Part shown: in pieces, positions 48,073 to 59,413 of the stretch | Position numbering within the stretch: position 1 is the first letter of the stretch | Layout of the letters: the number at the start of each line of letters is the position of its first letter | Assembly (NCBI GenBank): GCA_022605405.1 | Contig: JABYQQ010000008.1 | Coordinates: forward strand, 558,001-622,000 | Length of the DNA stretch: 64,000 bases | Direction: 5' to 3' | Source: Earliella scabrosa | Lineage: Eukaryota > Basidiomycota > Agaricomycetes > Polyporales > Polyporaceae | Position numbers and translations under genes: made by a program | Notes under the pieces: model-generated | Databases searched by the model: none | Seen by the model: the letters and a program-made list of their open reading frames with translations, nothing else | Told to the model about the DNA's origin: nothing

Positions 48073-49704
48073 ATGACGGGAGTCAGCCGCGGCTCGACAC
48101 CCACAGGTCAAGAACATCCCGCGCAGCGTGATTCCATCTCTCCAGAAACGACCGCCCTTAGGCGTACCAATGCCAGTCTTCTGGTGAACTCGCTGCCACC
48201 TGAGCTTCTGGCGCACATTTTCGCCACGGTAGCTACAGGTTCAGCATGGAACAACGCCCACATCGTGCGAGCGACCCATGTCTGCTGGCACTGGCGGACG
48301 ATCGCGATACAGAATCCCAGCCTATGGACCCGTCTGGTTATCCACCGCTCAGTTCACACCGACGCGATCGCGGAATTCCTGCGACGGTCTGGTACCATGC
48401 CGCTCTCGTTCACAGTCCGCGTAGAGAACGTCGCCGGCTCTCCAGGCGGCATGAACTGCATCCTGCAGTTCGTCATACCCAATATCCACCGCGTTCGCGC
48501 ACTACACATCTCAATAGCGAGGGGACTCGGCAGCACATTTTACTCCTGCCTCGCCAGTCTCCATAGTCCGGCACCCATTCTCGAGGTGTTCTCTGTGACG
48601 ATCATCGGGGTCCTGAGTGTGTGGCCCCGTACCGCGGGACCAACACAAGCACTGGAACGGCCCCTCTTTGGGGGCACGGCTCCGTCGCTGCGCACACTCA
48701 CCATCGCGGAAGTTCGGCCGACGGATCTGCCCGTGCTCTCTCCGGACACGTTCAACGCAAACATCACCACCCTCAAGCTCGTATACAACAACAACCTCCC
48801 CGACCTGAAGCGCCTCCACAGCCTCCTCGCCGCATGCCCGCACCTAGAAGTACTGGACGTCACCGGGAACTATCCCGCCCCTCCCCCCGAAGACCCAACC
48901 GTTCACGTCCTCGCACTTCCACCCAGCACCCGCATCGTCTCGCTGTCCAGTCCTACCCCGCACACGATCCGAGCCCTGCTCTCCTCCCTGTCCCTCCCTC
49001 CCACCTGCACCATCCAAGTCCGCATCTCCAGTGCCGTCCGCGTCAACGCCTACCGCGCCTTCCCGAAACATTCCCCCGCCACGCCCCTCCTCCCCCTCAC
49101 GTGCATCACCCGCATCGAGGCCATCTGGGACGACTTCGATAACGGGTGCCAGACCGCACCCAGAGGCTTCACGCTGCGCTGCTACCGCGCGGCCGCCGAA
49201 CCGGACCCGCCTGCTCTCGAGCTTTTCCTCTCAGACCACTGGTCCGACTTCCTCAGCAGCTGCTCCAAGCACGGCTGGCCAGTGGACACCACACACGTCG
49301 AGGACCTCATCCTCCGTGGCTTCCCGAGCGAGGCTGAAGCCGCCTGGACGGGGCTCCTCCTCCCATTCGCCTCTCTCACTCGCCTGCGCATCCTTGACAC
49401 CACGCACACCGCGACGCAAGCCGTGGCCAGCACGCTGAGGCGCAAGACGCCGAGCGGGACGTTCGCGGCGGTACCTGCGCTGCGCGTAGTGGATATATGC
49501 GCACGGAGCCGCGACACTAGCAGTGGACGTCCATCTTCGCTCGACGTTGACCCCGAGCTGCTCTTCAACGCGCTTCTGGACCGTGCGCGGAACGGGGCGT
49601 TGAGAGAAGTAAGCTTAGAGAACCTTCGTGGCTGGGACGATACCTTGGCAGCCCGGCTGATGGAGGATGCGTCCGGAAGACTAGTGGTCACAACGCACAA
49701 CTAG
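48073..49704 (+). CDS. F-box/LRR-like protein
   Basis: Single-exon gene of 543 residues. After a short polar N-terminus (MTGVSRGSTPTGQEHPAQ) comes the F-box-like segment VNSLPPELLAHIFATVA and the motif THVCWHWRTIAIQNPSLW. The following sequence is leucine- and proline-rich with degenerate repeats (NITTLKLVYNNNLPDLKRLH), ending GWDDTLAARLMEDASGRLVV. That C-terminal pattern (GW..xLAARLMExAxGxxVVT) also occurs in the F-box gene at 61143-62630, so the two are related paralogues. Predicted SCF substrate receptor with unknown target. Confidence 0.85.
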   Translation: MTGVSRGSTPTGQEHPAQRDSISPETTALRRTNASLLVNSLPPELLAHIFATVATGSAWNNAHIVRATHVCWHWRTIAIQNPSLWTRLVIHRSVHTDAIAEFLRRSGTMPLSFTVRVENVAGSPGGMNCILQFVIPNIHRVRALHISIARGLGSTFYSCLASLHSPAPILEVFSVTIIGVLSVWPRTAGPTQALERPLFGGTAPSLRTLTIAEVRPTDLPVLSPDTFNANITTLKLVYNNNLPDLKRLHSLLAACPHLEVLDVTGNYPAPPPEDPTVHVLALPPSTRIVSLSSPTPHTIRALLSSLSLPPTCTIQVRISSAVRVNAYRAFPKHSPATPLLPLTCITRIEAIWDDFDNGCQTAPRGFTLRCYRAAAEPDPPALELFLSDHWSDFLSSCSKHGWPVDTTHVEDLILRGFPSEAEAAWTGLLLPFASLTRLRILDTTHTATQAVASTLRRKTPSGTFAAVPALRVVDICARSRDTSSGRPSSLDVDPELLFNALLDRARNGALREVSLENLRGWDDTLAARLMEDASGRLVVTTHN

Positions 49705-50020
49705 CTGGAAACACACAAGGCAACTGTATTCTGCGGATCTATCTCTACATGTTTTCTACAGGCCAAGAAGACCTACGAGCGAGCAGAGATGCTATAGTAC
49801 AAGCGGTACAAAGTGGGGCGTTACAGAGAGAGAAAGATGGAAGCGTGTGAACGATATCGAGAGAGAAAGCGAGGACTCAGCAGCCGCAACGGCATGTACA
49901 GCAAGACTTTTTTACACAAGAGACAACAACTCCAAACGCGAGCGTCCACGGGCACAAGTAAGTAAGCCACATCCACAAACACGAGAACCAAACACAGCGG
50001 GTCAAAGAGAAGACCGCCGC
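49705..50020. other. Short convergent intergenic region
   Basis: Three hundred bases between the ends of the F-box and trehalose phosphorylase genes; probably both 3' UTRs. AT-richer than coding DNA, no other feature. Confidence 0.5.
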
Positions 50021-53000
50021 TCAGCCCTGGACGTTAAGGCCCGCACGCGGGAGCTGCGGCTCATCAGGCTCGTACGGCTCGCCGCACTCCGTGCGCATAA
50101 GGTCATTAATCCACGCGCCCTTCGGCTGGAGCTTCACGCCGCGCGAGACGTACATGACCGCGAGGTACATCCACGCCGCCGCGTTCCCGACCGTCGAGAC
50201 CTCGTCCGAGACGTGCGTGCGCGCGTACTCGGACATGGCGTCGAACAGCTCGTCGTTCGTGTACAGGTCGAACATGTGCTGCGCGACCGCCGCGTTGTCG
50301 CCAGGCTCGCACAGGTAGCCGCTCTTCCCGTCGACGATCTGGAGCGGGATACCGCCAGTGCGGCAGGCGATGACGGGCTTGCCGGCGTGGAGCGCCTCGG
50401 AGACCTTGACCTCGAAGCCCTCGCGGGTGGAGAGCTGGAGCGCGAACTTGGAGTTCTCCATAAGCGCATTGAGGACTATCACAATGATTCAGCTGAAGGA
50501 TCGGGCTCAAAGAAAATGAGATACGAACGCTGGTCGCTAGGCGGGCAACGCATGACGACAAAGTCCTTCGCATATTCTGCGTACTTGCCGTGGATGAGCT
50601 GCATCGTCTGGTCGTAGATGATGCTCGCATCAGGGTCATCGACGGCACCGTGACCACAGATGAGCATCTGGGGAGGCTCCACATCGGGTGCCTTCTCCGC
50701 CATCAACTTGCGGAAGCGCGCGTACGAGTCGATCACGTTCGGGATACCCTTCGAGGGGTCGAACCGGGCAATCTGGACGATGTAATCGCGCAGGGGCCAA
50801 CCGAGCTCCGTCATCTTCTCCTTGACGCAGAGCGACCGGAACTCGCCCATGTAGTACTGTAGATCCCAGTGGTCGAGGGGCTTGTTGAGACCATCGAGCC
50901 TGACGAAACGTGAGCGCTTTGCATGCACAATCAGCAAACGCTACATACCAGTCAGTGGCTGCGCCGAGTAGCGACAGCTTTTCGGGAGGAACATCGCTAG
51001 GCACGAACTTGTTGACCGGGTGGGAGATGAACATGTCCGCGTGCTGAATGTTGTTCCAGAGGTACTTCCAGACCTCCTCCTGCGGCGAGCCGGCAACGTG
51101 CACCAGGTCACTACGGATCTCGATGTGGGAACGGTAAATGATTGGGAGATCGGGGCGGACGCGCTTGATGAGCGGAATCAGACCAGGCATCTGCGGATCG
51201 TCTAAAGGGACAGGTTTGAGTAGAAGATTCCCATGCATTCAACGACAAGTAAGTCTTACCAATGAAGGCAACGTCGACGCCACCCGGAGCGAGAGGACCA
51301 CCCTCGGCGGTCCATCGGAGACCGTTCTTGAGAATCCAAGCATCAAAGTTGTCCTTTGCTTCCTGAGTCAAGCGGAGGTTGGGGTCGGCGACGCCTTGGA
51401 GAATGTTGTGGTTGTTCTTCGTTGTCCGGAAGACGCTGGGCGACGGGTTCGGCACATACCTGCAGAATGTGGTTAGCACGTCTCTCACGTAGATCAGAAT
51501 CGCTGTGAAAGTGGTGACCGGGATAGGAGGGCGATTACGCGCGCTCCGTTGAGGGGCGGAAGTATATTGCAGAATGGCACGACCCATCCTTCGAAACTCA
51601 CCATGCACAGTCAACATCGAGCAGTGAGAGGAACCGGATGAGCGCGTGACGCATCTGTACAGAACGTTGTCGGCGTTAGCCACGGCGTATGAATAGTTAT
51701 GGAAGGTTGACTGACGAGAGCAACACCACCTGCAAGCAAAAGCCCGATCAGACAAGGTCCGTATAATGAAGATCCATAGAGATAAACGGATTGCATTCAG
51801 ATTAGATCCCGAGAAGCGCGCTAGAAGCGATCAATCCCCGCAATGCGGGGTAATCACATGGGGACCCCGACAGGGTCCGTAAATATCGGGAGCAGCGCGC
51901 AGCATCTCGTGCACGCAAGCTGAATGGCATCGTGCGCACGGAGGTGATTCCGACCGAAAGAACACTCACCACCCTGGGGCGTGGACGAGAAGAAGCCCAT
52001 CTTGATCTTCTTCTCGCGGAGCTCATCCGCAAGCTTGATGACCGAGTTCCACGTTCCCTTGCTCACAGACTTGCGGTAGACGTCGATGTCGTCGATAAGG
52101 TGGATCTTGCCACCGGCGTCGACTGCGACCTGGTTGCGGGGGCCGATGGACAGACGCGGGTTGTTGCCAGGGCCGAAGTACATGATGCACTTGCGTGCAG
52201 CAGAGTCAGCCTGTTCATCAACCGTGCGGGGAATGGGGAGCTTGTTCTGCGTCGCGCTCGGGTTGAGCGTTTGACCAGTGGGGAGTTGGGCCGGGTCATA
52301 GTAGATCGTGGGAGTCTCCGCACCAGACGGTACGTACGAGCCAGTCGTCGAGGAGATACGGTGCCTGATGTTCGGACGTGTGATTGAGTCGGTGTGGTAC
52401 GGCTTGATGTTGAAGACGATGGGGACAATGTCCATGTCAAGCCACAGGCGGGTGCAGAGGTTTGGTGCCTAGGAAACATGATAAGATCATCAGCCCAATG
52501 ACCAGATGCAACGAGGCTGCGTTGCGCAGAGCGAATGGCCAAACGTGCGGACAGTCGTAACTCCGCGCACCCCGCTCGCGACTGGAGCGACCCAGTCGGA
52601 ATGAAGAGACAAGCAACGCTGCCTTTTGTAGCCTGCGACGATCGTCTCTTACGCTTCGCAGCACGCGCGGGAAGTCTGCCAGGAACTCGAAAGTTGCCTC
52701 GAAGAAGCTTCGAAATGAAAATCTAGCTAGGTCTCTTCCGGTTTTCGTTCCGCAGTTCCCGTCGCAGGAACAGAAAGTGCGGGGGTTCTTGCCCATAGCG
52801 CAAAACGCGCGTCATGTCGTGGGGGCTAATCGATAGCTCGGATGCTCTTGGGGTGCGATTTCTGGGAGCAAGACACGCACCTCTCTGAGCAGGCTGACGG
52901 TAACACCGGCGCCGAGGAACTTGCACATGTGCTCGGTGGAGAACTTGCGGAGAAGGTCGAGGATGTGCTTTTCGATGGCGGCAGCCTGTGCCTCGGGGTC

Positions 53001-53306
53001 ATTGGCACTGTAGGGGATGACGGAGGAGCCAAAGTCGGTGTTGTAGACCGAGTCGTGGATGGAGATCGCGAGCTCGTAGCTGGTGTTGTTGTTGATCACG
53101 GAGCCCGCGATACCAGCCCACATCGGCTGCGTGGATGGGGAGAGCGGATGGATGAGGATCTATGAGGAGGTGTTGGAGAGATGAGATCGGCGCACCGTGA
53201 GGCTGGAGTAGGCCTGCACGTTGGGCCTCTTGCTGGAGACGACGCTGGAGAGCCTGCGACGGACGGCATCGGAGGGCTTGGACTCGAACTGGTGCGGGGG
53301 AGCCAT
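50021..53306 (-). CDS. Trehalose phosphorylase (alpha-retaining, GT4 family)
   Basis: Fungal trehalose phosphorylase interconverts trehalose plus phosphate with alpha-glucose 1-phosphate plus glucose; it is typical of mushrooms. The start at 53306 gives MAPPHQFESKPSDAVRRRLS. An N-terminal domain specific to the fungal enzyme follows (PMWAGIAGSVINNNTSYELA, ISIHDSVYNTDFGSS). Then come MYFGPGNNPRLSIGPRNQV, MGFFSSTPQGGG, the glucosyl site region DVDCAWYVPNPSPSVFRTTK and IIYRSHIEIRSDLVH. The GT4 C-domain contains VQIARFDPSKGIPNVIDSYA and the retaining-glycosyltransferase E-x7-E motif REGFEVKVSEALHAGKPVIA. The protein ends DEPQLPRAGLNVQG. Several short introns interrupt it (for example near 53160, 51000 and 50490). 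No signal peptide is seen, so it is probably cytosolic. A TATA box lies upstream. Confidence 0.94.
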
Positions 53307-53361
53307 GGGAGGGCGAGAGAGGATGCGGAGAGGAGGAGGAGGAGATGGGATGATAGAGGGG

Positions 53362-53369
53362 ATTATATA
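53362..53369 (-). promoter_or_regulatory. TATA box of trehalose phosphorylase
   Basis: TATATAAT on the minus strand, 55 bases upstream of the start codon at 53306. Confidence 0.6.
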
Positions 53370-55012
53370 TCGCGGAGGAGACGGGGGCGTGGGGGCATGC
53401 AAGGGACGAGCGAGCGAGAAGGAGCCACTCGCTCGAGGGAGCCAGGCCTCGAGCCTCCTCGCGACCTGCCGGTGCACAACCATGCAGGCGCCCGCACGAC
53501 GCACCAGTCCACTATGTCACACACCAGTCACGCTCCTCCGCTCGGCCTCAGTGCTCTAGCTCGCTGCTCTTAAGCTCGAGTGCGCGTGCGCGTTCGCCGT
53601 CGTCGCCCGACGGGCCCTGTACGCGACGCTCGACACACTCGCGCGATGGCCTATTACGTCCCAGAAAGGCAGCGCGCGTGCGTCCTGTCCCACCGTGCTT
53701 CCTGGCTCAGCTTGAGAACGAGAGAATTCCTCGCACGAACGCGTGCGTCCCTCGCTTGTCTGCCCTTGGTCATGCGTTCCTTGCTGCTCCCTTCCTCAGC
53801 CTTCTTCCTGCTGATCCGTCCGTGTCTCTCTCCCTCGCCGCTCACTGCCTCTCGTCGGCATTACACCGGTCCCCACTCCCTGGGAACCACCCCCAGCCAC
53901 GTTCTAACGCCCCCACCGCCTGGAGGTCCTTCCACATCGTCTCTAATTGCCGGGGAACCTTGCAGCTTGGGCAGCAATGCCGAGGTTTGCAGAGAAGAGC
54001 CATGTACTTAGGTTGCCCTCCCCGACAATTGCTCCCACCCCAGGGCGTCAACACGCCGCCACCCTGCCATTGGGTGGTCGTCCGCCGTATCCCCAAAGTC
54101 CGCACGCCCCGCACTCGCAACCCGCGCAGTCATCAGACCGCCCTTCGAAGCTCGCACTGACAAACACGCTCCTTTTCAAGGCCCGCCGTGTCGTAAGCCG
54201 TCCAAGCGAGCCATCGTACAACTGCTCGACGTCGAATGGGAAGCCCCCCATCTGCCCTATCCGCACCTGCAATTCCAAAATCCTGCCCAGATCCGCGCCG
54301 CGCATCCCCACAGAACCCGCTGCGTTTGTCGCGCGCATCCCCCAGCCTGGCGATGACCCCAGCACGAGACGTGGGCCGCCGATTGCGGGGCGGGAGTCTG
54401 GAGAGGACGCGTGACGCCATCGCGCAACGCGTTATGTCACAGCGCGTCTCGGCTACTAATGAGCGCGTCGCGTCGCGTTCCTCTGCCCCCATCATCAACG
54501 TCATCAGGGTCCTATACGTTTAGCCGGAGCTAGACTTGGCGCGTGGATCAAGCATCAGTGCAGATCCAACGTGTGTGCAGGTCTGCGCAGGTCAATCATA
54601 AATATAATGCACTCGCCCGTACTCACCTCTATATGACGTACGAATCGCTGATTCTCAGCCTGTTCTCGATCCTGCGTATAGACCGACAGTCCATGCATGC
54701 TTCCAGTCCAGGACTATCAAGTCGCGATCTATGGGATCGAGGCTCGTGGTTCCAGATCGCATCGACTCCGAGTCCAGCTGCGAATGCATGGAATCGATGA
54801 GTCGCTCCTGGAGCAACGATACAAGGACTTCGGAACATAGCTATAGATTGGCAAGGCACAATGCGCTGCAGCGACCGACAGCCTCCGATGAGTCCATCCT
54901 CGGGGGTCGGGACGTCTGAAGCCTGAACTATCGTCAGTCGTACGTACACATTAGATTACTGCTCACGCAAACGTACTGTAATCCGAACGACCCATAAGAT
55001 CGCTATCTCTAT
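53370..55012. other. Intergenic region, 1.6 kb
   Basis: Between the trehalose phosphorylase start and the end of the TFIIB-related gene. Open frames at 53580-54524 (plus) and 54048-54949 (minus) are Pro/Arg-rich GC shadows without domains. The trehalose phosphorylase promoter should occupy the left end. No gene is supported. Confidence 0.45.
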
Positions 55013-57131
55013 TCAGAAGTCGAACCAATCCTCGGCGGACCCTCCGCCACCTCCCGGCGACAACGGCCGCCATTCCTCCACAATCTCCTCCCCGCCAGCG
55101 ACGCCGTATCGCGGCATGCTTGGCACACTGACCTGCTCGTCCATGCCCATCGCGCCATGATCTTCCCAATCTTCCTCGTCACCACCGTTCCCATCGTCCC
55201 TCTCACCGTCATAGGTGTTTGCCGCGACGTCCGCGACAACTCCATGTTCCCTGTCGAGGGCGAGGTCGAGGTCGGCATCCGGGTCGAGCAGCCGCGCCAA
55301 CGCGTCCATATCGATCCTTTTGGACCCGCGCCGCCCATCCACTTCCACACCATCCTCTCGCGATCCTCTCTTCCGCTTCTTCCCCGTCTTCTCTGCCTTC
55401 TCTTCAGCCACATTTCCCGACGCCTCCGGCGCGCCGTCGTCCTCCCAGCCCATAGCAGCGCGCACGACCTCGGCTTCCTCGGGCGAGCGCATGTATCCCT
55501 CGAGCTCGTCCTCCGCGAACAGCTCCTCATCGGCGATGTGCTGCTCGTCCGTACCTCCGCGCTCGGTGGCGAGCAGCTGCAGGCGTGTCGGCGCGCGGCT
55601 GAACATGTGCGGGAGCGCCGCCGCGTCGGCGGTCAGCAGGTGGGTGAGCAGATCGGGCGCCCCGGACGCCCTCCCCGGGGACGAGGGCATCGGCGGGGTG
55701 CGAGCGGCTGATGAGAGTGGGTTGAGGAGGAAGTGCGAAGCGTCGACGATGGACTTGGGATGGCGCGACTTGGCCTTCTTCGCAGGCGGCCTGTCGTCGC
55801 CAAGCACAGACGGCGTGCGCGACGGCCGACTGGACGTGCTCTCGTCCCACTCGTCTCCACTTCCGCCGTCATCCTTCTCGTCAGACTCGAGCTGCAGGGC
55901 GGGGCGCCCGGCGCTCTCGAGGCGCTTGCGCCAGATCTCGTCCTGGAACTGGACGACGTCCTTGAGCCCCCGCGCGACGACGACGCGCTTGGCGACCTTC
56001 GAGCGGCCCGCGCCTTCCTTGCCCTTCGCTTTCTTGCGTTCGTGCGCGTCCAGCCAGGGAACCTCTCGGATCCATTCCTCGACGAGATCGTATATCTGCT
56101 TGTACCGCTGCATCACGATCGCCTTGCTCGCTCCAACGCGCGTGCCGAGGGCGTGCGCGAACACGCCCGCGTTCGGCAGCGAGGCAGCCAGTTCGCCCTC
56201 GATTGCGAGCATGAACAACGCACAGGCGGTGTGCGGCGTAGATGTATGCGTGGAGGTGTTGCTGCGTGACAGAAGAGCCGATAGAGACGTCGCGGTGTGC
56301 GTGATGCTCGGCAGGCGAGGGATGAGGGGAGAGAGGACCTTGGTCAGCTGCGCGGGAAGCACAACCGTTGTCTCTTCAGCTACTCCCGAGCCGTTCAACA
56401 GAGACACGAGATGTGCTTGAAGCGCCGGCAGATGAACGGCGGGGTCCACAAGCGAGAGTTTGAGCTTGAGGAGTTCCGACACCTTCATGAACGCGCGAGA
56501 GATCGACGTGGGAGGTTCATCGAGCAAATACTGTGAGACACAGCAGCACGTCAACACTTGCTCAAGTACCCTGCAACAGCTGAGATATGGGACAACGACG
56601 TGACGAAGGGAGTGGAAACTCACTGCAATGTCGCGGATAGCGTCGTTCTTATGTGACTCCCGCAGCGCGATGGCGAGAGCTGCCCCGGCGGTCAACTTCG
56701 CCCTGCGTCCCCAGCGATACTGCCCGACACGCATGGCCTGGTCGAAGACGCCCTGTGCGCGTTGCGTCATCCCAGGACAAGACATGCGCATCGCTAAATT
56801 GCGGATGAATTCATGCATCGCAATCTATGGTTGTAGGAATAAACACACACTCATTTGACCCATCGAGGACTGGACGCACCGTGTTCTTCCGATCCCGAGA
56901 CTCCTTCCCCTGTCCGGCCAACACCCGTCCGTTCCTCCCCCGCAGCGTGCTCCCGCCCGGAACGTCCAGCCATGAAGAGTAGTCACGGCCAGATGTATCC
57001 CCATATTCGAGATGCGAGGCGAGAACGCTCTGCGTGGGGTCGGCGAGGGTCCCGCACTGCAGACATATGGCGGACCCGATGTCTTGGTCCCAAATGGTAT
57101 TTGCGCCACACGCTTCACATCTTCCGCTCAT
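55013..57131 (-). CDS. TFIIB-related transcription factor, BRF1-like (TFIIIB subunit), divergent
   Basis: Predicted TFIIB-family factor that with TBP recruits RNA polymerase III. Exons 56880-57131, 56624-56824 and 55013-56530 join in phase to 656 residues. The N-terminal zinc ribbon is CEACGANTIWDQDIG..CLQCG (Cys5, 8, 23, 26). Two cyclin-like folds follow, with IAMHEFIRNLAMRM, AAALAIALRESHKND-type helices and then SISRAFMKVSELLKLKLSL and HTACALFMLAIEGE. A later acidic stretch, ADEELFAEDELEGYMRS, resembles the BRF1 TBP-binding segment. The rest is charged low-complexity sequence (KKRKRGSREDG, DGERDDGNGGDEEDWED) ending AEDWFDF. The cyclin repeats are far less conserved than in ordinary fungal BRF1, so a second, divergent TFIIB-family member (BRF2-like) or RRN7-like protein remains possible. 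Divergent from SEN34. Confidence 0.72.
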
Positions 57132-57292
57132 CCCACAAGGCTCGGAAAAGCCTCAAGAGGTTGGCACGCTGCAACGTCTGGCAAGCTGGCAAGCTGGGGA
57201 CGGTGGAGGTGGTAGACTGAGGTCAAGCTTGTGTGCCATTGACGCGCGCCGGCCACCGCCAAGCGTCACCAGACTGGGCGCCTACAACTCCA
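57132..57292. promoter_or_regulatory. Bidirectional promoter, BRF1-like gene / SEN34
   Basis: Only 161 bases separate the two divergent start codons, so the genes must share promoter DNA. No TATA box is obvious. Confidence 0.6.
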
Positions 57293-58419
57293 ATGGCCTC
57301 TGACTCCAACCTCGATCACAGAATTCCGTTGCGCGTGTCCAACCACAAGGCGTACGTCTGGGATGTAGAAGGTACGCCTGCGTCGCGCTCATTTTTGGTG
57401 ACGCAGCTAATCTGTGTAGAGAAGGATAGACATCGCAACGTTGCGCGCGAAGCACCACATCTGCGGCGTCCTTACTGGAACATTGCCCCACCTCTCGCAA
57501 CAGAACGTGTTCCTTGGTTTACCACTCGTGCTGCTTCCGGAAGAAGTCGTACTTCTGCTTGAGAAAGGTGCGGCTCATTTCAGCTGCCTGTAGTCTTGCA
57601 GTCAACCAATCTCCCTCTCCAGAGCTCGCGGTCTTGATCGACGATCCCAACGCGCTTTTCCCCCCATCCGCCGAGGCACTGGCAAGCTGGAATAAAGACC
57701 GGGATGCGTCTGCACGGCACCAAATGGCCGCGGCGGAGGTGGAGAGAGCATCGGAGAAGGCCGCCAAGCTGTCCACCTCCGAAGAAGCTATTAGGAAACG
57801 AAAAGAGCGTGAAGAGAAGAGAGCTGCTGCCGCTCGCGCGAAGGCGCTAGCAGAAGGTCTTCCAGTTGACGAGGTCGTATCCACACCGACCGTAACTACG
57901 ACATCCGTGCTTGCAAGTCGACCTGCGACCCCCGCTCAAGTCACGGCGCCGACCTTCACCGTCACCATCCCAGCCAGCTCGTCAGAGCTCTCGTGGTACG
58001 CCCCTCACGCCAGCACGTACAGCACACTCGAGGCTGCCCGTGCCGCAGGGATCTGGACATATCCGACATCTGCATATGAGCGCGCCAAATGTCGCGTGTT
58101 CCAGGACTTATGGGAGAAGGGGAACTACATGGGAGGAGGTATCAAGTTCGGCGGTGACTTCTTGGTTTACCCAGGTGCGCCGCGTTCGCCTGCGTGAGAT
58201 GTGCATTTTCTTACATCCTGACTAGGCGATCCTCTGCGATACCACTCGCACTTTGTCGCATCTGTGATCGAGTCTCCGCACGCGCCGCTCATGCCTATGG
58301 AGATCGTGGCGCACGGACGACTGGGCACGGCGACGAAGAAGTCGCACCTATTCTGCGAGTGGAATCAAGAGACGCAGGAAGTCACTTACTTCTCTGTCGA
58401 GTGGGCAGGGTTCGGTTGA
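57293..58419 (+). CDS. SEN34: tRNA-splicing endonuclease catalytic subunit SEN34
   Basis: Catalytic subunit of the tRNA-splicing endonuclease that cuts the 3' splice site of intron-containing pre-tRNAs, in complex with SEN2, SEN15 and SEN54. Exons 57293-57371, 57430-57567, 57623-58174 and 58226-58419 join in phase to 320 residues. The N-terminal domain has RAKHHICGVLTGTLPHLSQQ and NVFLGLPLVLLPEEVVLLLE. A charged coiled-coil-like middle follows (EEAIRKRKEREEKRAAAARA). The nuclease domain is YMGGGIKFGGDFLVYPGDPL then RYHSHF. The catalytic Tyr of FLVYPG and His of RYHSHF are eight residues apart as in the family, and the Lys lies in ATKKSHLFCEW. The second-exon acceptor was chosen as TAG at 57429 because it gives the family sequence directly. 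Confidence 0.93.
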
Positions 58420-59413
58420 CGTTACGCGGAAGTACAATGTATGAATCTCGCACTGCACCATTGACGTGCCCGACCGGCGGAAGTCGGGGTCACCGTGTAC
58501 AGATACAACTACTTAACCCACAATCCCGGAATCGTGCACTGACACCAACGAACGCCCGTCCTGCGAGTTGTTGATGGCTCCTCCTTCCAATGCCCCATCG
58601 CGTCCGCGCTTCACGCGCGGCGTGTACTCCGGCGAGCGCACGGCTATTGTTGCTGTTCTCAATCTCGTGCGTGCATCCATCGAACGTATGGACTAGAAAC
58701 AAGATGCTGAAGGGGCTATGTTACACCATGTGGTACGCCTCCATGGCTATGGCCGTACCCACCCGGTCGGACGCAGCGGCGGCGTGGCTTTGGGAATGAA
58801 TCGGCTAGGTTGACATTTCAAATTTCAGCGTCCATATTGAGCACAAGATACTAAACACGGGCCAGACCGACCGGCTTGTATTAGGCCATATACTTCCGTC
58901 TTCCTCGAATGACACGTCACGCATTTCAAGTGTCGGAACCCAGCTCAACTCAAGTTCGTTGTTCAACTTCTCTGGTGTCGCGATACAGCTGGAAACCATG
59001 TTCCCATCATTCAAGTGGCAGCCAATCTAGACTATCAACAGCCGTACTCGTCCCGCTTTCACTCTCAAGTCGGAATGCCTGCTCACTAGGCCGACATCGC
59101 TCTGCTGCTACTATGCTACTGATGAACACGTTCACTGTACATTATCGTTCCGTCCCTAGGGACTGCGAGAGAACCGAGCGCACTCTCGTCGTTCTTGCGC
59201 ATGATATCACTTGTTCATTTGCAGCCACCGGCTCTCATCGGATGCCAGTATGACCGCCGCAGCCCCTCTGGTCACAATCTGATTCATCGCAGTACGATTC
59301 CAGGCCACCCGGGGTGGCGGAGTGCCACAAGGTATGTGTGTATATATATGCAGCGGGTCTCGGTGTACGGCCATCCAGTCGACTCTGCCAAACCCCACCT
59401 CCGGTTTCTTATC
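58420..59413. other. Intergenic region
   Basis: About 1 kb between two plus-strand genes. The small open frames have no domain. The right end holds the TATA box of the next gene. Confidence 0.45.
59341..59349 (+). promoter_or_regulatory. TATA box of the 59414 gene
   Basis: TATATATAT, 64 bases upstream of the start codon. Confidence 0.55.

Noticed and set aside
53580..54524. Overlapping plus-strand open frames as a small gene
   Set aside because: No domain, no coherent splice pattern, Pro/Arg-rich GC composition.
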